Assembly (NCBI GenBank): GCA_007115705.1
Contig: QXEO01000382.1
Coordinates: 5,895,208 to 5,959,207, forward strand
From: Dactylis glomerata
Taxonomy: Eukaryota > Streptophyta > Magnoliopsida > Poales > Poaceae
DNA length: 64,000 bases
Reading direction: 5' to 3'
Below the pieces are notes generated by a model that was not told where the DNA came from, did no database searches, and saw only the letters and a list, made by a program, of their open reading frames with translations. Positions 1 through 10,752 of this stretch are shown here, one piece after another; position 1 is the stretch's first letter; each line of letters begins with the position of its first letter. The position numbers and the translations under genes were made by a program.

Positions 1-1176
1 CTGTGGAAAATATTTGATAAGATTAGGCAGATGATCATGATAAAGATCGATCTGCATCAAAGAATTGCAGCCACAAAATATGTTGGCCATCTCATGCTCC
101 CATCTTTGATTAAGTCTTTGCATGCCAGGGCAAAACAATTGAAGATGAAATGCATCAGAAAAGGAATGGAGGCTGAGGTAACCTACACTAATAGTAAAAA
201 TAGGCAGTGGAGGTATCCAGCGAGTTTGGTTGATAGGACATGCCATTGTAGGCGATGGCAGATCCGTGTGATACCCTGCATACACGCATTGTTTTTCATG
301 AGTGTTATAGCAGGTGCAGAAGGTGAAGTTGATCAGTATGTGTCAGAGTATTTCTCTGTTGCCAAATTTAGGGCTGCATATGCTATGAATGTTCCTACCT
401 TGTTGGGAAAAGACCAATGGATGAAAGTCGATCCAGGCTTCAAACTGTACTCTCCAGTTTTGACTAGACTGGCAGGTAGGCCGAGGAAGAATAGGATCAG
501 AGCTAGTGCAGAGGGTGGTGCACCGATTCGACGACGTAAGTGCAAACGTTGTGGAACCCCTGGACACATTGCTAGGCTTTGTAAAAATCCAGTTGACCCA
601 GCTTTTGGAATGGAAGATCAGGCGGGAGCAGCAAATGCAGAGGAGAATGAAGCAGCAATTCAACATGAGGAGATTGAAGCAATGAATCGAGAGCTGCTTG
701 AACCGATGGATCGAGAGCTGCTTGAACCGATGGATCGAGAGCTGCTTGAACAGATGGATCGAGAGCTGCTTGAAACGATGGATCAAGAGCTGCTTGAACC
801 GATGGATTGAGAGCAGATTGAACAGATAAATCGAGAGCTACTTGAACCGATGGATCGAGGGAAGAGGGAACAGATGGATCGAGAGGCCGTTGAAGCAATG
901 CATAGACAGCTGACTGAAGCAATTGATCAAGAGCTGGGTAAACCGATGGATCAAGAGCAGATTGTAGAAGCAATGGAAGAAAATGCATTAGAAGAAAGAG
1001 CACAAGCTTCGTATGATATGGTTGTCTCGGTCTTGGCACAACCCAAAGAGAAGAAGAAGAACAAGAAAGATGGCAAAAGGAAGGTAGATACCGGTAATAT
1101 CCCTGGTAGGGTTACCCGGAGTAAGGTGGTGGACCCAGCGAGTCACACTAGGAGCAAGAGAAAGATTTTATTTTGA
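1..1176 (+). pseudogene. MULE (MuDR/FAR1-type) transposase, C-terminal part, with one in-frame stop
   Basis: The reading frame is open from the first base, so the N-terminus and catalytic core lie outside the window. Visible are a SWIM zinc finger (CHC, then PCIHA, around residues 80-95 from the first in-window Met at 31), a basic GRPRKNR patch, and a zinc knuckle CKRCGTPGHIARLC near residue 170. The order SWIM then CCHC knuckle is typical of plant Mutator-like transposases. After the knuckle comes an acidic array of octapeptide repeats, then a Lys/Arg-rich tail ending in SKRKILF. A TGA at 808-810 interrupts the repeat array; neighbouring repeats have CGA there, so a C-to-T change is the likely cause. 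The same frame then continues to 1176. The protein would bind terminal inverted repeats and cut DNA in the nucleus. A domesticated FAR1/FRS gene is less likely given the stop. Confidence 0.88.
682..969 (+). repeat. 24-bp tandem repeat coding MDRELLEP-type octapeptides (about 12 units)
   Basis: Units start at 682, 706, 730, 754, 778, 802, 826, 850, 874, 898, 922 and 946, all in the transposase frame. The first five are nearly identical; later ones drift (for example MDREAVEA, MHRQLTEA, IDQELGKP). The pattern is acidic and probably helical. The sixth unit holds the TGA stop. Confidence 0.9.
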
Positions 1177-1754
1177 ACAATTAATTTGAATTTGTATGAA
1201 CAATTTGTATTGGGGATCCCTTTGTATTGAATTTGAACTAGTGTGACGTTCCCAAGTTTGTATGTTGAATAATCACAATAATGTATGTGTTATTTGCAAG
1301 TTTTCTACGGTCATCCACCTCGAATAAGTTCATCGCTTAAGCCACATTTATCATTTTCTAAGTGACTAAACTAAAAAAATATAGTTTTGGGTTTAGTTTA
1401 ATTCAAAATAATTCAAAATAATTCAAAACATGGTGGAACCTTCCCATGGAGTCTTGTTATGTTACCTACAACCTAGAGAAATAATAATGGAAAAGGAAAT
1501 ATAGAGATATGAAGTATCCCTTTCCCAAAACCACTTCCTAGTCCATGAGCTACTAGCTATGAAGATGCAGGGCTTTCTACTAAACACACCTCCCAAATAC
1601 CCACTATGCTTACAAACTTTGTTCAAATAAGTCCAAATTCATCACACTTGTGTATCTTTGAATTGCAAACAATATCACGTCAGCCAAAATGTACTATATT
1701 GTTCATATAACACACTCTAACAATTTTTATGCCAAAAGCTTCAATTTCCCTTAC
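1177..1754. other. 3' flank of the MULE transposase gene, no gene seen
   Basis: AT-rich sequence with a short AATTCAAAATA-type direct repeat near 1398-1432. I see no further coding region. The right end of the transposase-bearing MULE may lie here but no terminal inverted repeat was identified. Confidence 0.5.
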
Positions 1755-1915
1755 TCCCTTTGTTATTTGGGCGCCCCTGTTTTACTTAGTTTTACTCAGT
1801 TTTCCCCCTCCGGGTCCACTTGTTTTACTCAGTCCTACTCAGTTTTGCCCTTCCGATAAACATTTCCTCACTTTTCCCCCTCTTAGTTCTACTCAGTTTT
1901 CCTCACTTGTACTCA
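1755..1915 (+). repeat. Left terminal inverted-repeat region of the MULE
   Basis: Several copies of CTCAGTTTT (the first at 1795) and CGGGTCCACTTG align with the reverse complement of 4885-4986. The left arm appears longer because the motif is tandemly repeated. Confidence 0.6.
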
Positions 1916-2154
1916 CTGGCTGATCTCTGATTGGTCGAGATGTATGTCACACGAATCTTGGTTGGTTGATAGCTCAATGTACGCTTGCACCGTTGGATCA
2001 TTTATGATCGGACGGCCTGTATATCTCTTTCTACCTCGATGGACGCATACGGAGAGAAGAGCAGAGCATATACCTACCAACCTTGGCAGTCGCATATTCT
2101 AGTCGCATCTTCCTCTCTCCTATTTCCTCTCTTACTCTGGTGGTCACGACGGCG

Positions 2155-2366
2155 CGGATCTGCAGCGTGCGTGCGGCGGCGCGGATCTAACTATGCGTGC
2201 GGCCGCGCGGAACTGCAGCGTGCGGCGGCGCGGATCAAACCGTGCGTGCGGCAGCGTGGATCAAACCGTGCGTGCAGCGGCGCGGATCTAACCGTGTGTG
2301 CGGCGGCGCGGATCTAACCGTGCGTGCAGCGGCGCGGATCTAACCGTGCGACAGCGTGGATCTAAG
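2155..2366 (+). repeat. 26-bp GC-rich tandem repeat
   Basis: GGATC recurs at 26-bp spacing (2284, 2310, 2336) within a GCGCGGATCTAACCGTGCG-type unit. Flanking units are degenerate or shortened. It lies inside the MULE upstream of the 159-bp repeat ORF. Confidence 0.8.
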
Positions 2367-2445
2367 AATGCCGGTGAGGATCTAACCCTCAGAAATAGTT
2401 TAAAGGTCTCTCTCTGTCTCACTTTCGTTTCTCTTCTCAGATCTG

Positions 2446-2900
2446 TTGATGATGAAGAACACCAAGACGGCGGCCGTGCCGACAGTGGTCATCGATGCCA
2501 AGATCATTGAAGCCATCGCCTACAACATCGCTGCGACGGCGCAGATCCAGCCTTCAATGTCAGAGCCTGCCAATGTCTCACTTCCGTTGCCCTCCTCAGA
2601 TCCGTTGCTGATGAAGGACACCAAGACGGCGGCCGTGCCGACAGTGGTCATCGATGCCAAGATCATTGAAGCCATCGCCTACAACATCGCTATGAAGGCG
2701 CAGATCCAGCCTTCAATGTCGGAGCCTGCCGATGTCTCACTTCCGTTGCCCTCCTCAGATCCGTTGCTGATGAAGGACACCAAGACGGCGGCAGTGCCAA
2801 GAGTGGTTGCGAAGCCATCGATCCAGCCCTCCTAAGATCCGTCGCTGATGAAGTACACCAAGACGGCGGCGGTGCCAAGAATGGTTGCGAAGCCGTAGAT
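2446..2900 (+). repeat. 159-bp tandem repeat with a repeat-encoded ORF (2446-2835)
   Basis: The motif ACCAAGACGG occurs at 2461, 2620, 2779 and 2857: two full 159-bp (53-codon) steps, then a 78-bp partial one. In the + frame it encodes units such as TKTAAVPTVVIDAKIIEAIA followed by a Ser/Pro-rich stretch. The ORF has 129 codons from the Met at 2446. Because the unit length is a multiple of three, the frame is kept for free and does not prove coding. I do not recognise the protein. Confidence 0.6.
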
Positions 2901-3381
2901 CCAGCCCTCCTCCATGTCCGAGTTTGCGGATGGTGCAGATGACCACCCCTCAGCCGCCCGTCGTCCCGGCCCTTCTAGCCCATCGCTGCACGGCCGTGTT
3001 CGACACCGCAAATTAGGATAAATTATGATAAATTTGTATTTTTCAATTTCAAATTGGGACAAAATTGTTCGAACTACAACCTCCGTCTCAAAAAAAGCTT
3101 CTCCACTTTCTCGATGTGTCCATGTTCATCCGTATGTATGATTTGAATTCTATCCCAACTTGATTGGGAAGATTGATATGTATTTGATGCAAGAGGCTGG
3201 TACATGCTTTCACTTTTGGGATCCCTTCACTTTTATAATATGTTCATGCATGCTAAAATTATCGCGCGCATTACTTAGCACAACTAGGAAATTGTATGCC
3301 AAAATACAGTGGTTAGAGCCACACCAAAATATAGTGGTTAGAGCCATCTACTGAATAACAATTCTATACTATCTAAATCAT

Positions 3382-3917
3382 CTACCACAACCACATAACT
3401 GCTAGGACAGGGATGACACCTAATAAAACTGCCCAGATGAATCTACTTTTCGCCTCTCCCATCACTTGAAGTTCATGTTCTAGATTTTCTACCACCTGAT
3501 CAAATACAGCAAGATCTGTCTCAAGTATCAACTTCTCCTTGCGAATAAGCTCTAAATTCTTCTTTTCTTCCTCCACAGTACGCTTCAGCTCGAATATCAT
3601 CAGGTTTTTACGGGCCAATTCATCACCTAAATTGGCCACCTTCTCCTCCAAATCCATCCTCTGGCTACACCACTGGGTTGATTCATCTTAGTATGCAATG
3701 TACCATGGATCATCGGCTTGCCTGGCAAACTGTAACAATAATGGAAAAAAGAACAACTGAAATCACTGCAACAGGCCATGGCGGCACTTCAAATTCAACG
3801 GTAGTACAGAGAGCAGAAGCTAGATACCTGCACTTCCGACGAGGTAGGAGAAGTAGAACGTGGCCACGACATGATCGAATCCCCACCCTCGCCGGTGTAC
3901 CCGCTACGACCAGACAT
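3382..3917 (-). pseudogene. Captured two-exon gene: coiled coil with C-terminal membrane anchor, one in-frame stop
   Basis: On the minus strand an ATG at 3917 opens a 30-codon exon (3917-3828) that ends in CAG before GTATCT. A 98-bp intron runs to an acceptor ending TTACAG, and exon 2 (3729-3382) continues in phase. Exon 2 has one TAA (3690-3688), then an amphipathic Glu/Lys/Leu-rich coiled coil of about 65 residues starting MDLEEKVANLGDELARKN, then a hydrophobic tail FIWAVLLGVIPVLAVMWLW typical of a C-terminal membrane anchor. It sits in the middle of a MULE. The coiled-coil plus anchor layout resembles the tails of grass GRF-zinc-finger proteins; that is a resemblance only. The splice model is my inference. 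Confidence 0.55.
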
Positions 3918-4418
3918 TGAGGACTATTTCGCACCTGCAAACTCCAATAAATTATGGGAACCAAATCGATTAGGGGGCGGGGGAGGCAGAAGCGGAGGTC
4001 TTACCAAGCTATACTACCAATTGGTGCGCGGAACAAATCCCGATCGTCGTGGGCGGCGGATCTGCTTGCGGTGGACTTTTCTGCGGTGGGTACAATGCGT
4101 GCGAATGAAACAAGTGCTGGAGCCGTGGTTGACGTGCAGCGCCGCAGTCCATCCGACGCCGCCGGGGGACAGAGCCGGCGGCGCGACGAGGCGTCGGCGA
4201 TGGCAGCTCCGTCCGAGGGTGGGGAACGAGCTGCCAGCGGTTCTCCGGTGACTAATGAGATACACAACACTAGGTTCCAGCCATGTTTAGCATAAGATTC
4301 ACTTTAGATTAAGCTGCAAAAATAGTCACCTGCTGGGTCTAGGTTAAGAAAAATTAATTAGCGAACTTATTGCTTCTCTCTAACTAAAAGCAGGGATATA
4401 TGCCTTTTCACTAAGGGA

Positions 4419-4700
4419 GACCCCAGCGGTCATTGGCTGAGGCGGCCCCACAGAGTGGCTCTATATGATTTTCTCTAAATAAATAGATGACCCCAGCGGT
4501 CATTGGCTGCGGAGGCCCCACAGAGCGGCAATATATGATTTTCTCTAAATAAATAGACGACCCCACTGGTCATTGGTTGCGGCAGCCCCACAGAGCGGCA
4601 ATATATATCTTTTTCTGAAAAATACACGACCCCACTGGTCATTGGCTGCGGCAGCCCTATAGAGCGGCCCCATTTGTCATTGGCAGCACCACGTATACAA
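4419..4700 (-). repeat. About 70-bp tandem repeat, four units, each with a CCAAT motif on the minus strand
   Basis: CCCCAGCGGT or CCCCACTGGT starts units at 4421, 4491, 4561 and 4630, each followed by CATTGG (CCAATG on the minus strand) and a CCCCACAGAGCGGC block. Intervening AT-rich TATATGATTTTCTC segments are also repeated. The array lies about 500 bp upstream of the minus-strand gene at 3917-3382, where a promoter would be expected. Confidence 0.75.
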
Positions 4701-4884
4701 TCAGGAAATAAAACGGCCCACACGTCAGCGATAGATGGATGACTGCTCCGACGTGTCTCCTGACCCTACCCGTCAGCACCATTCAAAAGCATCGGTCAAT
4801 TCACAACCACCGCGGCTCCCTAGCTGTCACCGGTAATGGTCAAGGCCTCTGACCAGACGGCAACCCTCCCGTCTGAGCGTCTGC

Positions 4885-4986
4885 GAGGGGTTTCAAACTA
4901 GAGGGAGGGGAAAACTGAGGAAAAGTTAAGCGGCTGGGGAAAACTGAGCACAACTAAGGACCCGAGGGCACGAAAATAGAAATCCC
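4885..4986 (-). repeat. Right terminal inverted-repeat region of the MULE
   Basis: Contains GGGGAAAACTGAG twice (4907-4919 and 4936-4948) and ends ACGAAAATAGAAATCCC, the reverse complement of a GGGATTTCTATTTTCGT start. It pairs with the left arm. Confidence 0.6.
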
Positions 4987-5109
4987 TTTTCTGAAAAATC
5001 CTCGAAAATAAAGTTTCTCGAAAAATTCCAAAAAAATCTTTTTAAATTTTTATGTAAAAAATGGGGCAGAGAGGCACTTGGGAGACCTTAGGGGGACCTA
5101 CCACGCCAC

Positions 5110-5160
5110 CTCACCACCAGGGGGCGCGGCCCAGCCCTGGCCGCGCCCACCTATGGTGAG
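5110..5160 (+). promoter_or_regulatory. GC-rich inverted repeat upstream of the Athila-type ORF (element A internal copy)
   Basis: An outer arm CTCACCA pairs with TGGTGAG, and an inner arm GGGCGCGGCC pairs with GGCCGCGCCC, around a CAGCCCT loop. The 51-bp segment is identical to the one in this element's own LTR (13679-13729). It lies about 400 bp before the ORF start, so an LTR promoter element appears to be reused internally. Confidence 0.75.
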
Positions 5161-5557
5161 GGGGGCCCTCTGGCCTCTCACTTATTTCTTCCTCCCCAGC
5201 TCTTTCTATCTCCCGAAAACAATGACACACCTACTCAAACTCGAGTTCTTGCTGCTCTCCATCTCAATTTTTTCGATCTCCTTGCTCAGCCCATCATTGT
5301 TGCTGAGTTTTGGAGCAATTGTTCTCCGGTATGTGACCCCTCCGATTGTCCAAGTAGAATTTAGTTTAGTGGAGTATTTCTTGAGTATTTTAGCTCTATA
5401 GGTGACAGGTGAAATGAGTTTGCATGCTTGTTCTATTGCTTAGAAATGTTATTTTGATGCATGTTAGCCCTCTAGTAGCTCCCTATAGTAGTTTCCTACA
5501 TGTGTTTGTTTCAAAATCATTTTTTATGAGGTTTGTCAAAAATTTCAGAAAAGGGAC

Positions 5558-6142
5558 ATGGATAACTACACCTATGGAGAAGTCTTTGAAAGAGAAGCAC
5601 CAAGGTCATCAAGGCCTTCAAGATCCACTGCTCAGTATAGGATATCCTACAATGAAGATCTTATGTCACCGAACCTTGAGGGAGACGATGGAGATGCGCA
5701 TCCATCGACTTTCCCTTGTGCTAACTTTTTGAGTGATGCAGGGCTTCTTGATGATTTCTTACTCCTTATTAACAGGGATGGATTGACTACATACATGATG
5801 GATGAGAGTAATCAATATGCTATTCTCACGAAGATTTTTGTTGAAAGCTTTAAATTCACTAACTCTCATTTCAAGCCTTCCATTGCATTTAAGATTTATG
5901 ATAAGTCTATCACCATGTCTTTGGAGAAATTTTGTGATATTTTAGGTATTCCCATGTTTGGGATGGCGAAGAAGATGCTTCACCAGCCCACTGATTTGCT
6001 GGAGCTTTACCGAGGAGTGACCAACGATGATGACCGCACAGCACAGCGTGGCAAGATAAGAAACATTCAACTCCCAGCTATTAGATATTTTACTTACTAT
6101 CTTGCCACCAGTGTACTTGGTAGAGGAAACACTAGCAATATC
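5558..6142 (+). pseudogene. Athila-type third ORF of element A, N-terminal part (split by copia 1)
   Basis: Starts ATG at 5558, just after a TTTGTCAAAAATTTCAG stretch shared with element B, where the AG could serve as a splice acceptor. The product begins MDNYTYGEVFEREAPRSS. It includes a block (SFKFTNSHFKPSIAFKIYD, then LEKFCDILGIP) that I associate with the plant retrotransposon ORF1/Athila-type family found downstream of pol. The frame is open up to the 5-bp target site ATATC, where copia 1 is inserted, and resumes at 10916. Its function is unknown; env-like proposals for Athila ORFs exist but I see no clear signal peptide or membrane segment here. Confidence 0.7.
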
Positions 6143-6300
6143 AGTTAAGTTTATGGGTTTGCCGTACCCTAACCAGGCCGGCCTCCTCGTATATTTATAT
6201 CAAGAATACTTGTACATCAAGTTTACAATACCAACGATATTTGGTATGGATCTATTCCTACCATATCTACAACACGACGTAGAGTTCTATTCAATTTACA
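6143..6300 (-). repeat. Copia 1 3' LTR (158 bp)
   Basis: Read on the minus strand it begins TGTAAATTGAATAG and ends CATAAACTTAACT, so the ends are TG...CT rather than TG...CA. It is identical to 10753-10910. Confidence 0.95.
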
Positions 6301-6313
6301 TTCCCCCTCAATC
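6301..6313 (-). promoter_or_regulatory. Copia 1 polypurine tract
   Basis: Minus strand GATTGAGGGGGAA immediately before the 3' LTR. It overlaps the pol stop codon at 6310-6308. Confidence 0.85.
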
Positions 6314-9300
6314 TGGACGACTAGATACTAGGTTCAGATTGTTACATAATTGCGCCAACACTTGCTTAGAAACAGGTTTTGTAAAACCATCAGCTACTTG
6401 ATCTTTTGAGGAGACAAATCTGACATCAAGAGCACCAAGAGCTACCTTTTCTCGTACAAAATGAAAATCCACTTCAATATGTTTGGTCCTAGCATGAAAC
6501 ACCGGATTGGCGGTGAGGTACGTAGCTCCTAGATTATCACACCACAATACTGGTGCTCTCGGCTGTGGTACATGTAGCTCTCTAAGTAATGACTGAATCC
6601 ATGTCACTTCAGCTGCACCATTTGCTAGTGCCTTGTACTCAGCTTCCGTGCTTGATCGTGAAACAGTTGGTTGTTTGCGAGAACTCCATGACACTAAAGT
6701 GGGTCCAAAAAACACTGCATATCCCCCAGTGGAGCGCCGATCATCCATGTTACCGGCCCAATCTGCATCAGTGAATACACTGAGTAATGTCGATGAAGAC
6801 TTCCGAATCTGAAGTCCTATATGAGCTGTGCCTTTAACATATCTCAATATGCGTTTAACTGCCTCCCAATGAACATCTGTGGGTTTAGATAAAAACTGAC
6901 AAACCTTGTTTACTGCAAAGGAAATATCAGGACGCGTGAGTGTCAAGTATTGTAGGCCTCCAACAACACTCCTATAAGTGAAAGAATCATCACTAGATAA
7001 CGGCTGACCAAATGTGATAGATAGCTTCTCAACAGCAGACATGGGCGTGGAGACTGCCTTACAATTCTCCATACATGCACGATGAAGCAAATCAAGTGCA
7101 TACTTATGCTGAGACAGAACCATTCCCCCTGAATTGTGAGCAGCCTCAATGCCAAGAAAATACCGAAGAGCTCCAAGATCTTTAATAGGAAAAACACGAG
7201 CCAACGACTTTAAGAGCCAGTCGACAGCCTGGGAGGACGATCCAGCAATAACAATGTCATCAACATAAACCAACATGAAAATAGTAGTACCATCGTGATG
7301 GTACACGAACAAAGAGGTGTCGGCTGTAGAAGGATGAAAACCCAACTGCTGAAGCTTGTCACTGAGCCGAGAATACCATGCCCGAGGAGACTGTTTGAGC
7401 CCATAGATAGATTTTTGCAATTTACACACAAAAGATGGATGAGTGGCGTCCTCAAATCCAGGTGGCTGGTGCATATAAACATCTTCATCCAAGAATCCAT
7501 GCAAAAATGCATTACTCACATCGACTTGTCGCAGGAACCAACCACGAGAAACCGCAAGAGTAAGAACTAGTCGAACCGTGGCAGGCTTAATAACTGGACT
7601 GAATGTGTCAGAATAATCGATACCATATTGTTGAGTGAATCCTCGAGCGACTAAACGAGCTTTATATTTATCCAAAGACCCATCAGAATGCTGCTTAATT
7701 TTAAAAATCCACTTACAGCTGACTATATTTGTACCAGCAGGACGAGGTACTAGTGTCCATGTACGATTGTGCCGAAGGGCAGCATATTCAGCCTCCATAG
7801 CACTCCTCCATTCAGGCTCTTGCAAAGCATCACGGTGAGAAACAGGAATAGCAAAGAAGGCTCGTTTTCTTGGATCATACTGAATAGTGCCATCCGTATA
7901 CTTACGAGGCTGCAACAGGCGACCGCGACTCGAGCGCGGACTAGGTGCAGCAGCAGGAGCTGTGGTAGAAGCTGATGTTTCGTCCAGAGCAACAGCGGAT
8001 GGGCCAGGCACAAGAGCTGGCTCGGTCGAGCCGCTTGGTGCTGAATGCATACTTGGACTCTCAGGCGGAGACGTGTCAGGCGCGGTGTGCGGCACATGCG
8101 GAGCTGGTGGCGGACCGGCACAGGGCACGAGGCCATGCACGTCCATCGGCCGATCGCTGTTGTTCAACGTAGATAATTCCCCTGCAACAGGTAAAATACC
8201 AGGTAAAAGCGACAGGTCATATTTGCGCATAGGCGCATTCTGCACTACTGGCTCAGACACAGGAAACTCGACTGGATTTTGAAGAGGAGAAAGGTCTGGT
8301 GACGTGTTGGACATATACGGGAAAACACGTTCATCGAAAACAACGTCTCGAGAAATATAGATGCGGCCTGTGGATCGATCAAGGCACTTATATCCTTTAT
8401 GAAAAGGACTATAACCAAGGAAAACACACATTTTTGAACGAAACTCAAGTTTACGGGAATTATACTTTCGAAGACTCGGCCAACAAGCACACCCAAAAAT
8501 CCGAAGAAAAGAATAATCAGGATGGATATGTAGGAGGCGAAAAAGAGGGGTTTCTTTCTGAAGAACAGGTGTAGGCATTCTATTGATGAGATAACATGCG
8601 GTTAAGAATGCTTCATCCCAATACCGTATAGGTAGAGATGAATGGGCTAACAAAGCGAGTCCAGTTTCAACTAGATGACGGTGTTTGCGCTCAGCTATAC
8701 CGTTTTGTTGAGAGGTGTGAGGGCATGAGACACGATGAGAGATACCCGTACGTTGAAAATATTTATGCAAGCGATGATATTCGCCTCCCCAATCAGATTG
8801 AACCGCACGAATTTTAGAGTTGAGAAGGCGTTCGACATGAGTCTGAAAATTGTAGAAGATTTGCTCAACATCGGATTTATGCTTAAGCAAATATATCCAG
8901 GTAAAACGACTGAAATCATCAACAAAACTCACATAAAATTTATAACCACCAGAAGACACAATTGCTGGACCCCAAACATCGGTATGAATAAGTTCAAGAG
9001 GACTTGTGCTTACACGACGAGACGAACTATAAGGTAACTGATGACTCTTTGCGCGCTGACACGCATCACACACTAAAACCTCACTACTAGGCAAACATGG
9101 GAGATTATTGGACCTAACAACTGACTTGACAATATTATTGGAGGGATGCCCAAGCCGTTGGTGCCATTGGCTTGACGAAGACTTGACGATAGAGAGAGCT
9201 TGACTAGACGACGACGTGGCACGACCAAGTGGGATGGGGTAGAGACCGCCGGCGCTTTTACCGTGGAGCAGAACTGCCTTCGTGGATCGATCCTTAACAA

Positions 9301-10694
9301 GAAAATAATGTCGGTGAAATTCAACAAAGACATCGTTATCACAAACAAGACGATAAACGGAGAGAAGGTTCTTATGAATTTGTGGAACATGAAGAATTTT
9401 TGTAAGAGATAGAGATTTATTTGAGCCAGATAGATTAGAATGACCAATATGTGCAATATGCAAACCTTGTCCGTTGGCGACCTGGACTTGCTCCCTTCCA
9501 TCATAGCGCACATGGATGTTGAGACGGTCGAGATCGCCTGTCAAGTGATCGGTGGCACCGGTATCCATGTACCAGTGAGGATCACCACCATGGTTCCCTC
9601 CGTGATTTCCACCATGTCCACCGTGTCCGCCATGGCCACCGTATCCGCCATGGCCACCGTATCCGCCATGGCCACCATAGCCGCCGTACCCGCCATGCCC
9701 ACCATGGCCGTGGTTCCCGACATAGTAGCCTCCATGTTGAACATCATCCGCCTGATAGGCGTGATTGAAGCGCTCACGACACTTCAGTGCGACATGTCCG
9801 AGCTTGCCGCAAACTTGGCACTTGGGACGCCAACGCTGGCCACCATTGTTGTAGCGTTCACGACCGCGGCCGCCATCACGGCCGCCACGATAGCCTCCTC
9901 CCTGTCCGCCACCTTGAGGAGCCGGTGGGCGAGAAGAATTTCCACCGGCGGATCCGCTGCCACGAGAGTTGTTGGAGGAGACGTTGGTGCGGTTGACGTT
10001 GTTGGCGGATGAGTGGAAATCCGATGCTTGATTCTGACGGAGAGTCTGTCGTGCTTCATAGCTCAAGAGAAACGAGTAAAATTCAGCGAGGGTTACAGGC
10101 CTACCCAAGACAGTGAGGGAGCCCATGAGACCATCAAATTCTTCGCCGAGTCCGGCGCTTATGTAGCCGATGATCTCGTCATCAGCCAGGGGACGGCCAG
10201 CGACTGCCATCGAGTCCGCCAGGGACTTCATCTTCTGGTAGTACTCGACCACAGAGAGGTCGTTCTTCTTCAAACCAGAGAGCTGGAACCGGATGGTGTT
10301 GATTGCTGCCTGGTTCTGGGCTGAAAACATGGCGTGGAGCGCTGTCCATACCTGGCGCGAGGTGGTGTAGGTGGTCATCTGCGCAAGGATGTCAAGGTGC
10401 ATGTGCGAGAACGACCTGATCCTGGCGGTACCAGACCGCATACGCCGGATTGGAGACCTGGCGCTTGTCCTTGTCTTCTCCTTCCGTCAGGGAGGACGGC
10501 GGCGCGACGATGGTGCCGTCGAGATAGCCGAAGAGATCGGCACCGGAGATGGCCGGAACGACCTGAGCACGCCATAGAGGGAAGTTGCTGCGGTTGAGCT
10601 CTATGGTGATGAGGCCAGAGAAGGTTGATGCAGACGGCATGGCGGACACGAGGGCACCGGCCGAAGAGGTTGCTAGGGTTCCTTCGGTGCCCAT
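6308..10694 (-). pseudogene. Copia 1 gag-pol polyprotein, intact except for one frameshift near residue 95
   Basis: Gag starts at ATG 10694 (MGTEGTLATSS). After NPAYAVWYRQDQ the frame is lost and continues in the frame ending at 6308, so a single-base indel lies between about 10395 and 10410. The downstream frame has 1377 codons without a stop. In order, with residues counted from the Met at 10441: gag UBN2-type domain (about 10-135), zinc knuckle CQVCGKLGHVALKC (208-221), a Gly/His/Tyr repeat (242-288), protease DTGA (293), integrase start WHQRLGHPS, integrase core (HTDVWGP, QSDWGGEY), reverse transcriptase YVDDIVIAG, and RNase H DADWAG. The frameshift is the only lesion I see, so the element is nearly intact. 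Sequencing error cannot be excluded. Confidence 0.92.
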
Positions 10695-10740
10695 GGGAAG
10701 CTGTGGCAGCGCGATGGGAGAGAAGATGAGGGGATCGTAA

Positions 10741-10752
10741 GCTCTGATACCA
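10741..10752 (-). promoter_or_regulatory. Copia 1 primer binding site (initiator tRNA-Met)
   Basis: Minus strand TGGTATCAGAGC directly follows the 5' LTR and is complementary to the 3' end of plant initiator tRNA-Met. Confidence 0.93.

Larger units (their letters stand above)
1755..4986. mobile_element. Non-autonomous Mutator-like element carrying a captured or internal gene
   Basis: The two ends carry related sequence in inverted orientation: forward CTCAGTTTTCCCC with GGGTCC on the left (about 1755-1915) and its reverse complement on the right (4885-4986, ending GAAATCCC). No transposase is visible inside. The interior holds a 26-bp GC-rich tandem array, a 159-bp repeat with an ORF, a spliced minus-strand gene (3917-3382) and a 70-bp tandem array. 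Immediately right of 4986 the sequence becomes the internal region of gypsy element A. No 9-bp target duplication was found on the left, so the left boundary is approximate. Confidence 0.6.

Noticed and set aside
2446..2835. A real gene encoding the TKTAAVPTVVIDAK repeats
   Set aside because: The 159-bp unit keeps the frame automatically and no domain is recognised; kept only as a repeat.
3068..3130. Stowaway-like start (CCTCCGTCTCAAAAAAAGC)
   Set aside because: No matching inverted end or TA duplication found; at best a fragment.
9596..9710. Possible CRISPR-like regular repeats
   Set aside because: Plant nuclear DNA; these are degenerate glycine codon repeats inside gag.
9440..10012. Plus-strand ORF of 190 codons with VSAMATVSAMAT repeats
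   Set aside because: It is the antisense shadow of the Gly/His repeat and zinc-knuckle region of copia 1 gag.
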